64,000 bases of DNA. It comes from Dryococelus australis. Lineage: Eukaryota; Arthropoda; Insecta; Phasmatodea; Phasmatidae. Shown here piece after piece: positions 12,351 to 23,802 of this stretch (within the stretch, counting starts at the first letter, position 1; each line of letters opens with the position of its first letter). The stretch is taken from the NCBI GenBank assembly GCA_029891345.1, contig CM056994.1, positions 141,878,457 to 141,942,456 of the forward strand, read 5' to 3'. The notes beneath the pieces are model-generated. The model saw only the letters and a list, made by a program, of their open reading frames with translations, made no database searches and had not been told where the DNA came from. The position numbers and the translations under genes are program-made.

Positions 12351-13635
12351 TTTTGTAAACGAAGGACTTTATATTTTGATAAAAGGTACGAATGTCACTG
12401 CTAGAAATATTAGTTATCTGTTTTAATGCTATGTAAAACTCTTGTGTGCATAATATTCAGAGGAACTGAAATTGCAATAATAATAATTTCTGTTTCTAAT
12501 ATTTCAAAAGTACACTTCACATACGATGTTAAAACATGAAAATAATATTCCGACGTATAAGATGATTGGTATTTTCCCAGTATAGTCTATAGGGTAGCTA
12601 TTTATTTTCAATAGTGTTTTTTTTTTTTTACCCTAAAGTGTTTAATGAACCACTAAACAGCTACAACAAACGCAAGACCCACTTTGTGAATGACAAAGCA
12701 GAAAACCACATGTTCAGTGGGGAAAGTGCCATTGACTATAAACGTGCAGAAAATCTAATTGAATATATTATAGCAGTTATCATAACCGCAGCTGCATAAA
12801 TTCTTCGATAGTTTAATATCGCTTCAATTGGTTTCATGAATCCACGCCAAAAAAATGTTGACACCCGAACTAAGTTCTTTAGACTGATTAGAAGTATTAT
12901 TCATATGGAAAATTTTTTAAAATATTTATGAACTTTAACTGCGTAAATTTCGTCACAGAATTAAAAAATATATATATATATTTTTAAATTTTTGCTGAAA
13001 TTATTGACTGTTTACGATTATTTCAATTATTGATAAACAAATATGTTCACTTAAGTATCACAGCAAGCTATAAAATCAAAACTGAGGTTCCAATGACACT
13101 ATTCAAGTTATACTTATATAGCAATATTTGGTCAAAGTTGGTTAAAGATATAATGTTTTAAATATTATTTGCGATTGAACAATGGCATGGAAACTTTCGA
13201 AGGCTCATAAGTAAAAATGATTTAACTGTTATATTTTCTTTTGTTTGCAGTTTATAATCTCTTCCAAAAAACCTAGCTTGCTGCTTAAAAATAATGGAAG
13301 TAATATCACTAATATTACTTACTAGATACCAAAAAATTGTTTACTTTATTGCAAAAAAGTAACATGAGAAACGTATCTTTGTTTTACTGTTAAGCTCGGA
13401 AATTTCTTTTGTTAAGCGATATATTAATAAGTAAGAATATAAGAAACATATTTATTGATCAGGTTTTTCTAAGGGTTGAACCTGTATTTGTCACAGATTT
13501 TTTTTATAGATCGTATTAATAAATTTACTAGGTTAAGTGACAAGGTGTTAGAGTACGGAATCTTCACTACAGCAGGAACCTGATTTGTTAATTTTCTTAA
13601 GTACTAAATAAAACAGTAGGATTATATAAGCATAC
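12351..13635 (-). other. Start of the 3' intron of the LRR gene
   Basis: After the phase-0 donor at 13635 the minus strand reads into AT-rich DNA with no further LRR exon that I could find. A 60-residue open stretch on the plus strand (12614-12799) has no recognised motif. A short TA run lies near 12967-12982. The remaining LRR repeats and the C-terminus must lie at lower coordinates or outside the window. Confidence 0.5.
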
Positions 13636-16207
13636 CTTAATAGGATTGTTAGAGATGTCTAGTGATTTCAAGAGCGGCAAGTAAGGCCAGGCGTTGGCTG
13701 GGATGTCGGTGATCCTGTTGCCGGAGAGATATAGAGTGCGGAGTTTGAGCAAGCCGTCAACGGAGGCGGCTGGTACGTCGACGATGTAGTTGGCGGACAG
13801 GTTGAGGCTTACGAGGTTGGGCAGCGGCAGGTGCGGCACTGTGGTGAGCCCTGTATCAGCCAGCGACAGGTGGTGCAGCCGCTGCACATAGTGGAAGAGC
13901 TCCTTGAAGTTGGCGCGTAGTGGGTTGCTGCTCAGGTCGAGGCGCAGCAGGCCTCCAAGGCTGGCGAACACGTTGTCGGGCAGGATGGTGAGCTTGTTGC
14001 TTGCCAACCGCAACTCCAGCAAGTGCGGCGTGTCGGGGAACATGGTGCTGTCCAGGTGCTCCACGGCATTCTGCGACAAGTCCAAGTGGCGCAGTGTCGC
14101 GCCCACTCGTTCCAGCGAGTTCGACGGCATTACCACGAACTCGTTATTCGAGACATCCAGCTGCTCCAACTGCGTGTTAGCGAACACATCTGGAGGGAGG
14201 GACCGTATGTGGTTGTGCGATAGGTCCACCATCCTGAGACTCCGCAGATTCGAGAACTGATCCGTCTGCAACATGTTGATGTGGTTGTGTGACAGGTCTA
14301 GAATTTGTAATGCCTCGATACCGTGGAATGCCTGCTTTCGTATGGACTGAAGGTTATTGTGTTCTAGCGTCAGAACCTCCAAGTTGCTTAGGAAGCCGAA
14401 GGCCTGAGCATTTAATCTCCTTATTAAGTTGTAACCCATGTGCAGCCGCCTTAAAGAGCCCGTGAAACACTGGAGGAAATTGGATGGGACATCCATCACT
14501 TTGTTGTGACTTAGGTCCAGCACTTTCATGTAGAGTATTGATGGCATGTTGCTCTCGTGAAGGGAAGAAATTTGGTTCCAAGATATATTGAGCATCATTG
14601 GCATAACGAAATTAGTTATGTTTAAAAAACTGGTTAACGAAAAAACTTTGAGTTCATTATGTTGCAGTTCCAACCTTATTAATCTTGGCAAGTCACTGAA
14701 AGCATTTGATGCTAACGAACTGAGCCTGTTGTTTGACAGAACCAATGTTACAAGACTTGGTAAATCGAGAAACGCATGTGTGTTTATAGTCCTTATTCTA
14801 TTACCTGTAAGAACAACAGTTTGTAGGCTCTCTAAAGAAGCAAATGTACCTGTATCTACTATCTGAAGATGGTTGTAGGATAACCTAATATCCCGCAAAT
14901 GTTTATGCAAAGCACCACTGAACACACTTGATGGAATGTGTGCAAGTCTGTTGGCCTCCAAATTTATGTATTGCAATTGGCTGAAGCTGTAAAGAGCAGT
15001 ACTTGAAATTGTTCGAAAGTTGTTATTATCTAAGGCCAACCAAAGAAGTGATCTCAGAGGCTTCAGAAAGTCTTCAGGAAATTCCTCCATGTATATACCA
15101 AAACTAATTTCTAAGCTCTCTAAACTAATCGAAAGATTAGAAAAAGCTTCTGTGTCCACATCATTCAGCATATTAAAAGATAAACTCAGTTCCCGGAGTG
15201 CAGGAGTTTCACGGAACACATGCGCTTTTAGCGAACTGATGTGATTATTTCGTAAGAGAAGGGTATCCAAAGATACTCCCCACCCTTCGAAGTCCTCTGC
15301 TTCGATGTCATATATTTTGTTGTAACCTATATTCAAATGGGACAATTTTATACAGTCTTTTAGAGCCTCATTAGGAATCCTACTCAAATGGTTCCCAGAT
15401 AACGATAAACCTCTCAAGGACCCAGCGAAGCTGGTAAATGCATTTTCTGGGATATCACTAATATTATTGGACGGTATGTACAAGTACTTAAGTCTTCTAA
15501 GTGCACTAAGTGCTTTAGGAATTTCTTGAAGGTGGTTGTGCTCCAAGTCGAGGAACTCGAGAGTGTGGCCCACGCCGAATAACGCTCGGTCGTCGATGTC
15601 CCTAAGCCTGTTCATGGACAGATATATGCGGCCCACTTCAAGGCCGCGGAAGGCCTGCGCGGGCAAGTGACTGATGTAGTTAAGATCGAGGTTAAGGTCA
15701 CGCACGACTAGGGAACCATTGAAGGCATTGGCAGGGACGTGTTCCAGCAGGTTCTCGCCCAGGTCGAGCTTGTCGAAGCGCTTATGGCGGTGGAACGTGT
15801 GGCTGGGGAGGCCATCTATGTAGTTGCCACGCAGGTAAAGCCATGAAATGTCGGGCAGCTCGTCCACAGCCTCGAAGGGGAACCTGGGCAAAAGGTTGTG
15901 TGACGCACTCAGTGTCTGCAGTGCCGGTGGCAGTGTGCCTGCCTGCAGCTCCGACAGCTTGTTGCTGTCCACATTCAACCACGTCACATGCCGGCACTCC
16001 GACAGCGATGCGGGGTATGTCGTCCTCGTTTCCCCGTTATTGCCGTTGTTGCCATTGTTGCCATTTCCAGCCGCACCATCACCATTGTACCACTTCTTTC
16101 GAGGCAGTTCCGTCAGCTCGTTCTCGCCCAGGAAAACGTTCGTGAGCGTATCTTTGAGGTGAGACCAGCTGCCTTCGGAAGACCCCTCCAGCAACGCTAT
16201 GTCGTTA
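13636..16207 (-). CDS. Chaoptin-like LRR protein, large internal exon
   Basis: A single open exon of 2572 bases encodes about 857 residues with no stop. It carries about 34 tandem leucine-rich repeats of the 24-residue extracellular type (LxxLxLxxNxLxxIP), for example VLDLSHNKVMDVP, ILDLSHNHINMLQ and TLYLSGNRITDIP. The repeat order and the spacing of the central part resemble the chaoptin/artichoke group of insect LRR proteins, which are secreted or GPI-anchored and act in cell adhesion or sensory-cell surface structure; that role is family knowledge. The exon starts after a cag acceptor at 16210-16208 and ends AAG|gtatgc at 13636, phase 0. Residues near 36-53, counted from 16194, form an Asn/Gly-rich insertion inside an early repeat. 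Neither the signal peptide nor the C-terminal cap is in this exon. Codons are GC-rich at both ends and AT-rich in the middle (about 14280-15530). Family membership is firm; the exact orthologue is not. Confidence 0.93.
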
Positions 16208-16389
16208 CTGCAACATTAAATAATTTTTTCGAAAACCATGTAAACAAAAATAAACAAACACTAACAAACATCACAAGTATGCCCAAGAAAACCACTTTGA
16301 AAGAGAGATGTCTAATGTAGTATAAGAGTTATAAGTTTACATGCAAAAAAAACATAATATACACTGTCAGACAATAAAAAACCGTGCAC

Positions 16390-17370
16390 ACAGAAATATG
16401 CATCTGATGGTACTGACACTTTTTAGAGATAGTGACACAGATGGCTAAAACACATTATCGCAAAAGCAGAGCAGCAAAATAATTACATATGGATCTGTGA
16501 TACACCATTCGGTCACCACTAAAAGTGCATTGCACCCCTTCATACAGTGATACACACTGCAAAACGGTCTGGCATGGAGACCAGCAAACACAGGATGTTG
16601 TTTTATGGCAGACTGGCACACAAATGCTCGATGGTGTGCTCCAAATCCTGGATCTATGGCATGGTATCATATGGCATTTCAACTGGTCCTACACATATTC
16701 GATTGGTGACATGTTAGGGGAATAGACAGGATGTGATAGTGATTGAATATAATGGGGTCCGTCCTGGGCATCCCATGATGTGTGCAGTCGAGAGTTATCT
16801 ACCAGGAATGTCGCATAAGGAAACTTCGGCCAGAAATGGAAGCAAGTGAGGGCTAATGATTTCATTTAAATACATACTGGGCAATAATTGTTACAAGTAA
16901 CATGAAGAGCGAATCAACTATCAATGTTTATAGTTACCCATGCCCAATATCTACCATGGGGAAACTGTACCACTCGATAGTGAGATGGGGTTTGTGGTGA
17001 TCACCAGAGGTCATCCACATGGAGGCGCAATGATCTTTAGTTCCTATAACGAAGCTGCACTCATTACTAAACACACATCGCCAATTCATGGCATTCCACA
17101 TTGCTCTGAGTTCTAACCACTCCAAAAGAAACTAATGGTGTTGCAGAGTTAATAGAAGCCAATGAAATGGGCACTGGGATCTCAGTTTGGCCTTCGCAAT
17201 GCATCAGTACGGCAGACCGGTTTACCATGGGGTCTCTCCATGCCTGGCACACTATCCAAAGATCCTTTCGATTGGAAGTCGATCTTATTAGATCTGAGCT
17301 GGTTCTCTGTGTGTGGTAGGGATCATAGACGAGAGATGAGGTAGACGGCTTATTCGTCTTCTGCACATGT
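16390..17370 (-). pseudogene. Tc1-like transposase relic in LRR-gene intron
   Basis: The minus strand contains FSNECSFVIGTKDHCASMWM (about 17015-17075), equivalent to the FSDECxF catalytic segment of arthropod Tc1-like elements; the aspartate has become asparagine. LVVTEWCITDPYV lies about 530 bases downstream (near 16490), matching the LVV-G-T-YV segment after the GG.MVWG region. The N-terminal part (17080-17366) is open but diverged. Stops interrupt the reading between motifs. Confidence 0.65.
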
Positions 17371-17707
17371 ACCCAACATTGACGTACCCCAATCCTACAA
17401 AACTGTCAAGTCACATGGTCAACACTGATGAACGTATTTATTTACACCTTAATGTTTAAATGACCAACACTATTATAAGAATAAAATGGCTTTACCAATT
17501 TGAATGTAATCAAAAAGCATTAGAAACTGGTTAGAGGAAATATAAAAACATATCTAAGCACTTGTTTAAAAATCAGTTTTCTAACCTAAAATCCAAACCA
17601 CGCCGTTTTTGCTAGATGTGTTGGCAGAAAAAGCAGTTCAATGTTGCGAGACGGAGATTGGTTGCACGCAGCCAACGAGATCGGTCTACCTCATATTTAG
17701 TCTATGG

Positions 17708-18241
17708 TAGGGATGGGCTAAACAGTTACTTTCATATAACGAGTTTCATCTATCCAGTTCCAAGTAACGCGTTCCAGTAACGTGTTATTTTTGTAACAGG
17801 TTATTGTGAAATATTTCTCACCTGTCCCGATCTTACGGGCTGTAACAATTACGTGGTTCAATGTTCCAAAACAAGGCGCTTCAAGAAATACAATCCGCGC
17901 ATGCTCACTGTTGCAAACCGAAACGTTAAAAAAATAATAAATTTTACGCATGCGCACAGTCGACAGCCGAGACGTTCCAAAAAATAACGTTTACGCATGC
18001 TCACTGTTGCAAACCGAAACGTTCCAAAAATAATAACCTTTACGCGTGCGCACATTTGAAAGCCGAGACGTTCCAAAAAGTAACTTTTACGCATGTGCAA
18101 TAGTCAAACGTTGGCTTAAGTGAGTCAATCCAAGACGTTCTAAAAAAAACGGTATAAACGATGGAACGTATTACTCGTGTAACACGTTACCAAATAGTAG
18201 CAGTTGAATATAACTGCTATGTTAAATAATGCCCATCTTTA
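17708..18241. mobile_element. hAT-like non-autonomous element (MITE)
   Basis: The termini are TAGGGATGGGCT and, on the other strand, TAAAGATGGGCA, resembling the hAT terminal consensus (C/T)A(G/A)xGxTGGGC. Subterminal AGTAACG/GTTAC words are also typical of hAT elements. The flanking 8-mers gtctatgg and gtgtgtag agree at only five of eight positions, so the target duplication is weak. The interior holds about five 48-bp CpG-rich units of two alternating types. No transposase is present. Confidence 0.6.
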
Positions 18242-19233
18242 GTGTGTAGGAGCCTTCATGCATCCATTGCTCCCAACAGTATCGGACAGTATGGTTCGAA
18301 CGATCCACACTCTGAGTGTTATAAAGCGATTCAACCACACTGCGGTTTTCAACCCGATTACGAGTCCTCTCTCGAAGCCCGTCAACTGCTTAAAACGAAA
18401 TCTTTAGTATATTCCCAGCAACATTCTTCACTCTACACGCTTGCTTGTATCGTTTGGTATCGCGTTAATGTGGCATTGATTATACGCCAGTGTCTACGGT
18501 CGTTTTTCGGGGCTTGCAGCTCTACTGCCAGGTGTACTGTCGATGGCAATTACCCCAACATGGGATCATGTGCATACCAATTCCATACTCTCGATATTTA
18601 CATTATTTCGTGATTTTTGCATCCTTTCTTCGTAGTATACTATTTTAATTGTCCGGCAGTGTATGCAACGAATGTTTTTGTAAGTTGATGTACTGGATAT
18701 CACGGTATTTTGCTTGCATCGTAGGTATATTCATGCTACTATAGTAATCCTATTCCAGGTAGTAACTGAATAAATTGAATTCATACGACTTAGAGAGACG
18801 TATTACTGCGAAAAAATAAATAGTATTTGCTGGGCCACACCTCAACAGTCGCTGTAAATTTCTGAATAATTTAAGTCACCTTATCGTACCTTATCTGTTT
18901 GCAAAATGCAACGATAGTTAGTAAAACACACTTTCAATAACGGTTATCTCGTTTTCCATTACACACATGCTTTGCCTTTTCCGTGGATATCTTAAAAATT
19001 TATTTAGGTGGCTATTCTTACCGAAAATAAAAGTATTATTTAGTAAATAACCATCTTAAAGGTTTCTGGCATATGTGTGGTAAAGGGGATAGGTTGTTGC
19101 TAGACAGTTAATATTTTTGTACACAACACATAAATGAACTGATTATTAATAACAAATTTCATTTTTAACGCTACTCGTTATACAAACACTTTTTCTACGT
19201 AAGTTTGTAACTTAAATAAACTGCTACACTTGC

Positions 19234-19344
19234 CTGTGGAGATTTAGCCATTCGAGAACAGAAAGCTGCTGAAAAGACTCGAAGGGTATTTCGGGCAGTT
19301 CGTTGTAGCTTAAGTCAAGAGACCTGAGCTTATTTGACATGGAA
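19234..19344 (-). CDS. Chaoptin-like LRR protein, upstream exon
   Basis: This 111-base exon supplies one complete LRR (SLDLSYNELPEIP) and the start of the next (WLNLH). The acceptor is ctctgttgcag at 19355-19345. The 3' edge reads CACAG|gcaagt, a GC donor that fits the GC-AG consensus; the GT two codons further on would put the splice inside a poor context. Joining to the exon at 16207 restores the frame through a split codon (AG+T, Ser) and gives LHSND, exactly the expected LRR consensus. Both flanking introns are phase 2. No ATG-plus-signal-peptide is present here, so at least one more upstream exon must exist, either within or beyond the repeats at 19.6-24 kb. Confidence 0.85.
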
Positions 19345-19611
19345 CTGCAACAGAGGAAAACAAGCCAATGGCAATTTTGGTAGAAATCCGAGATAATATT
19401 ACACAAAAACGAGTGATGGTACCGAAGGCATGGCAACAATTATTAATCTTCCGAAAATGACCCAACACAGGAAATGTACTGTATACAGTTGAAATTGTAT
19501 AGCATGTACGTTTTAAAGGTAACACCACATAATGTATGGATACAGGAATGTCGGGCAAGCAACAAAGACAAACATGGCTGCTTGAAATCACCCTTTTATT
19601 AATATATTCAG

Positions 19612-19918
19612 GTACAAACTGTATACATTCATGTAAACGGGTACGTATCTTATGAGTATTGGCTGATTAGTTAACATCCTTTAAAGGAGTCTCCGAGGTT
19701 GTCCACGGTTCGTTGCCAGCTATGAGGTACACGGGAAATACCACCGGCTGCATGAGATCTGCCAATGTGTCCCACCTCTCGTCGTAATGCTGTGACGATG
19801 TAGGCCTCATCGCGGGCAACGAACCGTGGACAAACTCGGAGACTAACTTTGAAGGATGTTAAACAGCTCGTACACGTACGATACGTACCCGTTCAAATGA
19901 GTTTATACAGTTGGAACA
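19612..19918. mobile_element. 307-bp MITE with about 120-bp terminal inverted repeats
   Basis: The left arm (19612-19735) and the reverse complement of the right arm (19795-19918) share long blocks such as AACGGGTACGTATC and GTCCACGGTTCGTTGCC. The arms are about 80 percent alike by eye, with a short loop. No coding capacity. The transposon superfamily is not assigned. Confidence 0.8.
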
Positions 19919-21124
19919 AAAAATATTAATTATACCTTTAAAACAATAGTTGCCATGACTTCTGAATCTGACCTCGTACTTTCATCATAAGTTGGAATTA
20001 CGTGAATATATCATTGCATAAAATGTTATAGAATTAATTCAATGAAGATATATTAATAAATGTCTATATAAAATTTTACATATGTAGGTTTGTCTTAAAA
20101 TATCCCTTGTGTTTTGTTTGATGGACTGTGGTATAATATTTTGTATGGTTAGTATACATAATATGTTCAGGCATTATGGAATTTTAATGGAAGCCGGAGC
20201 TGCTTGTGCGGCTGGTCGGCTAGATGGCTTCGTCTCGTCTCGGACGAGCTCGGCAATCTTCGGCTCGACTCACGGGGTGCTCGGGGGCCTACGGCTCCGC
20301 TTTGTCGAACGTATCTGAAGGAGCTCGACGGTAACGTTCACTAATTTTTTCTCAAGCATATATGTTGGTTTCTGTTAGCCATATTAGTTTTATAGGCATA
20401 GGGAAATGTCAAAACATAATTATTTGTGTTTATGTACTGCTTTCTTTATGTGCTGAGTGTGTAAGTGTCCTAAGAGCCTCTTCGATTTGCTGAGTGACTG
20501 AAAACAAACAATTAAATTAGAACCACAACACACCGCAAGAGTGTATTGTCCATAGAGTTCACCTTCCAGGTGAACGGGTTTTGGCTGTCGGTGGTCACAG
20601 TATGTATGTGTATATCATTTGAAGTGTGTCACATGTCGGTCACGTGACATTACTCGCTCGTGTTCGGCTGTTGGTCAATAACCTTTATTTATTATTCGAT
20701 TTTAAAACTTACTTTTAATTTTTAATTTATTTAATTAATTATTTTAAGTTGTACTAAAATTATATACCGGGTATTGAAAAACCATACAAAAGGTTCTCAA
20801 CTACACACCTTGCCCGTCTCTTAAAGTCTAGGTTTTTTAGGTATAAATATGCTACTGAGATGTTTGTTATATTGTATGTAAAAATGCATTAACCAATCCC
20901 ATCATGCTAATGGCGGCCACATGCACCAGTATGTTATAATCATTGTATGGATCGGCATTTTATATTCTTAATAAGTGCTAATTTAAATGTCAATACTGCA
21001 TGGTCCCCGGAGGCTTGGAATGTACGTGAGCAGCTAAATACTCATAATACCCCGTTGATACCATTGTCTCAATAATGACCTCATAATGACACCTTAAATA
21101 ATCCATGACGCATTGATCCCATGA

Positions 21125-21500
21125 CCCATTGAGCGATGGAACTATGGAATGATGGAGCGATGGTGCGATGGAGCGATGGTGCGATGGAGCGGTGGAGCAA
21201 TGGAGCGTTGGAGTGATGGAGCGATGGAGCGATTGTGCGATGGAGCAATGGAGTGATGGATCGACGGAGAGATCGAGCGATGGAGATATGGAGCGATGGA
21301 GTGATGGAGCGATGGGGAGATGGAGCCATGGAGCTATGGAGCGATCGAGCGATGGAGCGATGAGGCGATGGAGCGATCGAGCGACGGAGCGATGGAGCAA
21401 TGGTGCGATAAAGGGATGGATTGATGGAGCGATTAAGCTATGTAGCGATGGAGCGATGGAACGATGTTGTGATGGTGCGATGGAGCTATGGAGCATCCAA
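21125..21500 (+). repeat. GATGGAGCG minisatellite
   Basis: About 40 copies of a 9-base unit (gatggagcg and variants) lie on the left shoulder of the foldback loop. The right shoulder (22446-22475) keeps only three or four units in inverted orientation, so the array expanded on one side. Confidence 0.92.
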
Positions 21501-22479
21501 TCCAATCCAGTTAGCTATGATGCAGGTCACAGCCCCATGCTCATCGAGGCCAAAAGGCGGACCCTCATATTCGAAATTCATCTTTGCGGTATAGACAAAT
21601 AATGCTTCCAAAAATCGATGTTAATATCTCTACATCTGAACATCAACTAAGGTATCTGCTTACGTTAGCGCTGTATATATAATTTCTCCCATCACTGAGC
21701 AATATTATTACCTATTTTTGGAAGTTCGAGAGTAAATTAATGTATATTTATTATTGCGAACTTCAAACTCGGATCCCTGCGACAGGCATCGTCTTTGTAA
21801 ATAGCATAAAAATTTGTATCAGTTGAGCATGAATATTGTAAAAAAAACAACTACATTTTTTGATAAGTTCCGTAGAAAAATAATATTGTTTTAATAGTTT
21901 CGTTTGTCAGACTCGGGGCGTTACACCATGCCTAACTGTTACATATTTAAATCAGGTGCACATGAATATTACAATTTGAAAGAAAAAAAAAGTACGAACA
22001 TTACTAAAGATGGTTCCAAAACTCGGGTCTTTAATCGAGTTGCGACCCTCTTATATTACCATTATTCATATATCCGATGCCTATAACTTTAATTCCCTGT
22101 TTATTATAAGTTCCTAAAACGGTCCCCGAAACACTGAGTAAAATTGGAAATTTTAAGTCCAACAGGGAAAAATTATTTTTTTTTTATAGTTTCAGGGTCT
22201 CGAACACAGGTACCTACTCCATATATAGCGGGTAGATATTGCTTAGGCATTTATAACGATCGTAGGCAATCAGCCAGAAGTTCGCACACGAACCTCGCTA
22301 ATAAGCTTCGAAAACTCATGGCATTAATCGAATAGCGCCTGTATTGACTCAATCTGATTCCTAAACCCGATGTATAAATCTTCCATTTCGCCTTTATTTT
22401 AAGTCCCTGTAATATTCGCCGTACGCTTGGATTGGACGCTACATAGCACCATCGCACCATCGCTCCATCGCTCAATGTG

Positions 22480-22660
22480 TCATGGGGTCTTTATGGGGCA
22501 TTATGGAGTCTTTACGAGGTGATTATCGGGTCAACTGTGTCAATAGGGTCATAATGGGATCTTTATGGGGTCAATGGGTCAATATGGGTCATTATGAGGT
22601 CATTGGGTCATTATGGTGTCATTATGGGTCATGGTGCCATGGGATCATTGGTCAATCTTG
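22480..22660 (+). repeat. GGGTCATTATG minisatellite
   Basis: Irregular repeats of an 11-15 base unit (gggtcattatgg, gggtctttatgg) inside the foldback element; an inverted trace occurs at 21050-21115. Confidence 0.75.
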
Positions 22661-23802
22661 TGAAGGACGGTCCGACAACATGAGTCACTTGTCTACGTTA
22701 AGGGTGTCCATGATTTATAGGTGAGCGAAGAACTTGTCTGGAAGAAATTCTTGAAGATATAACTGCGTGGTAATGTGATTAAGGAACAAGCATCTAAGGC
22801 CTGCCTACCTGCCTGCGTGTGTGTGATGTCTCAATGCTGTCACGCGATTAGTTTGCTGCAATCACGAGGCAACTCGGTGACTGGCCAGTCGGTGTCTGAG
22901 AACAGTTTGACTGATTATCGTCCTAGCTACTCTCGTACATTCCAAGCCCCCGGGGACCTGGCAGTATTGATAATTAAATAAACACTAATTAAGCCTATCA
23001 AATGCCGATCCATACCATGATTATAATATACTCGTGTATGTGGCCGCTATTAGTATGATGGGCTTGGTTTATGCATTTGTACATACAATAAAACAAACAT
23101 CTCTGTAGCATATGTATACCTAAAAAACCGAGACTTCAAGAGACGGGCAAGGTGTGTAGTTGAGAGCCTTTTGTATGGTTTCTCAATACCCGATGTACAA
23201 TTTCAGTATAACTTTAAATAAATAATAAATAAAGTAATTTTAAAATTAAAAGTAAATTTCAAAATGGAATAATGAATATAGATTTTCGACCAACAGCCAA
23301 ACACGAGCGAGTCATGTCACGTGACCGACATGTGACACACTTCAAATGCTATACACATACATACTGTGACCACCGACATCCAAAACCCGTTCACCTGGAA
23401 GGTGAACTCTATGGACAATACACCCTTGCGGTGTGTCGTGGTTCTAATTTAATTGTTTGTTTTCAGTCACTCAGCAAATCGAAGAGGCTCTTAGGACACT
23501 TACACACTCAGCACCTAAATAAAGCAGTGCATTAACAAAAGTAATTAAGTTTTGACATTTCCCTATGCCTATAAAACCAATATGGATAACAGAAACCAAC
23601 ATACATGCTTGAGGAAAAGTTAGTTTACGTAACTGCCGAGCACATTCTGGTACGTTCGGTAAAACCGAGGCGAAGACTTCAGAGCGCTCCCCATCTGAGT
23701 CGAGCCGATGATTGCCGAGCTCGTCCGAGACGAGCCGAAGCCATCTGGCCGACCAGCCGCACAAGCTGCTGCGGCTTCCATTAAAAATACATTATGAGTG
23801 AC

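Larger units (their letters stand above)
16208..19233 (-). other. GC-AG intron of the LRR gene
   Basis: The intron is about 3.0 kb, with donor gcaagt (19233-19228) and acceptor ttaatgttgcag (16219-16208). It hosts a Tc1-like relic (16.39-17.37 kb) and a hAT-like MITE (17.71-18.24 kb). The stretch 18242-19200 is AT-rich with nothing recognisable. Confidence 0.75.
20172..23802. mobile_element. 3.6-kb foldback element with about 0.9-kb inverted arms
   Basis: Left arm 20172-21060 is an imperfect inverted copy of 22870-23802. Matched landmarks are GCTGGTCGGC (20210 and 23750), the ACATGTCGGTCACGTGAC block (20632 and 23320), the GGTGAACGGG block and TCCCCGGAGGCTTGGAATG (21003 and 22940). All share a symmetry centre near 21983. 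The loop contains GATGGAGCG and GGGTCATTATG minisatellites and no transposase. Open frames of 144-171 codons in the loop are translations of the minisatellite. The architecture is that of a foldback element or an internally deleted long-TIR DNA transposon. Confidence 0.85.

Noticed and set aside
12614..12799. Possible exon of the LRR gene or of another gene
   Set aside because: It lies on the opposite strand to the LRR gene, has no LRR motif, no convincing acceptor and no recognised domain.
13904..16320. Several open frames of 66-118 codons antisense to the LRR exon
   Set aside because: They are shadows of the GC-rich, strongly patterned LRR coding strand.
20990..21602. Open frames of 171 and 144 codons on both strands
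   Set aside because: They are translations of the 9-bp GATGGAGCG minisatellite; any multiple-of-three unit without stops gives such frames.
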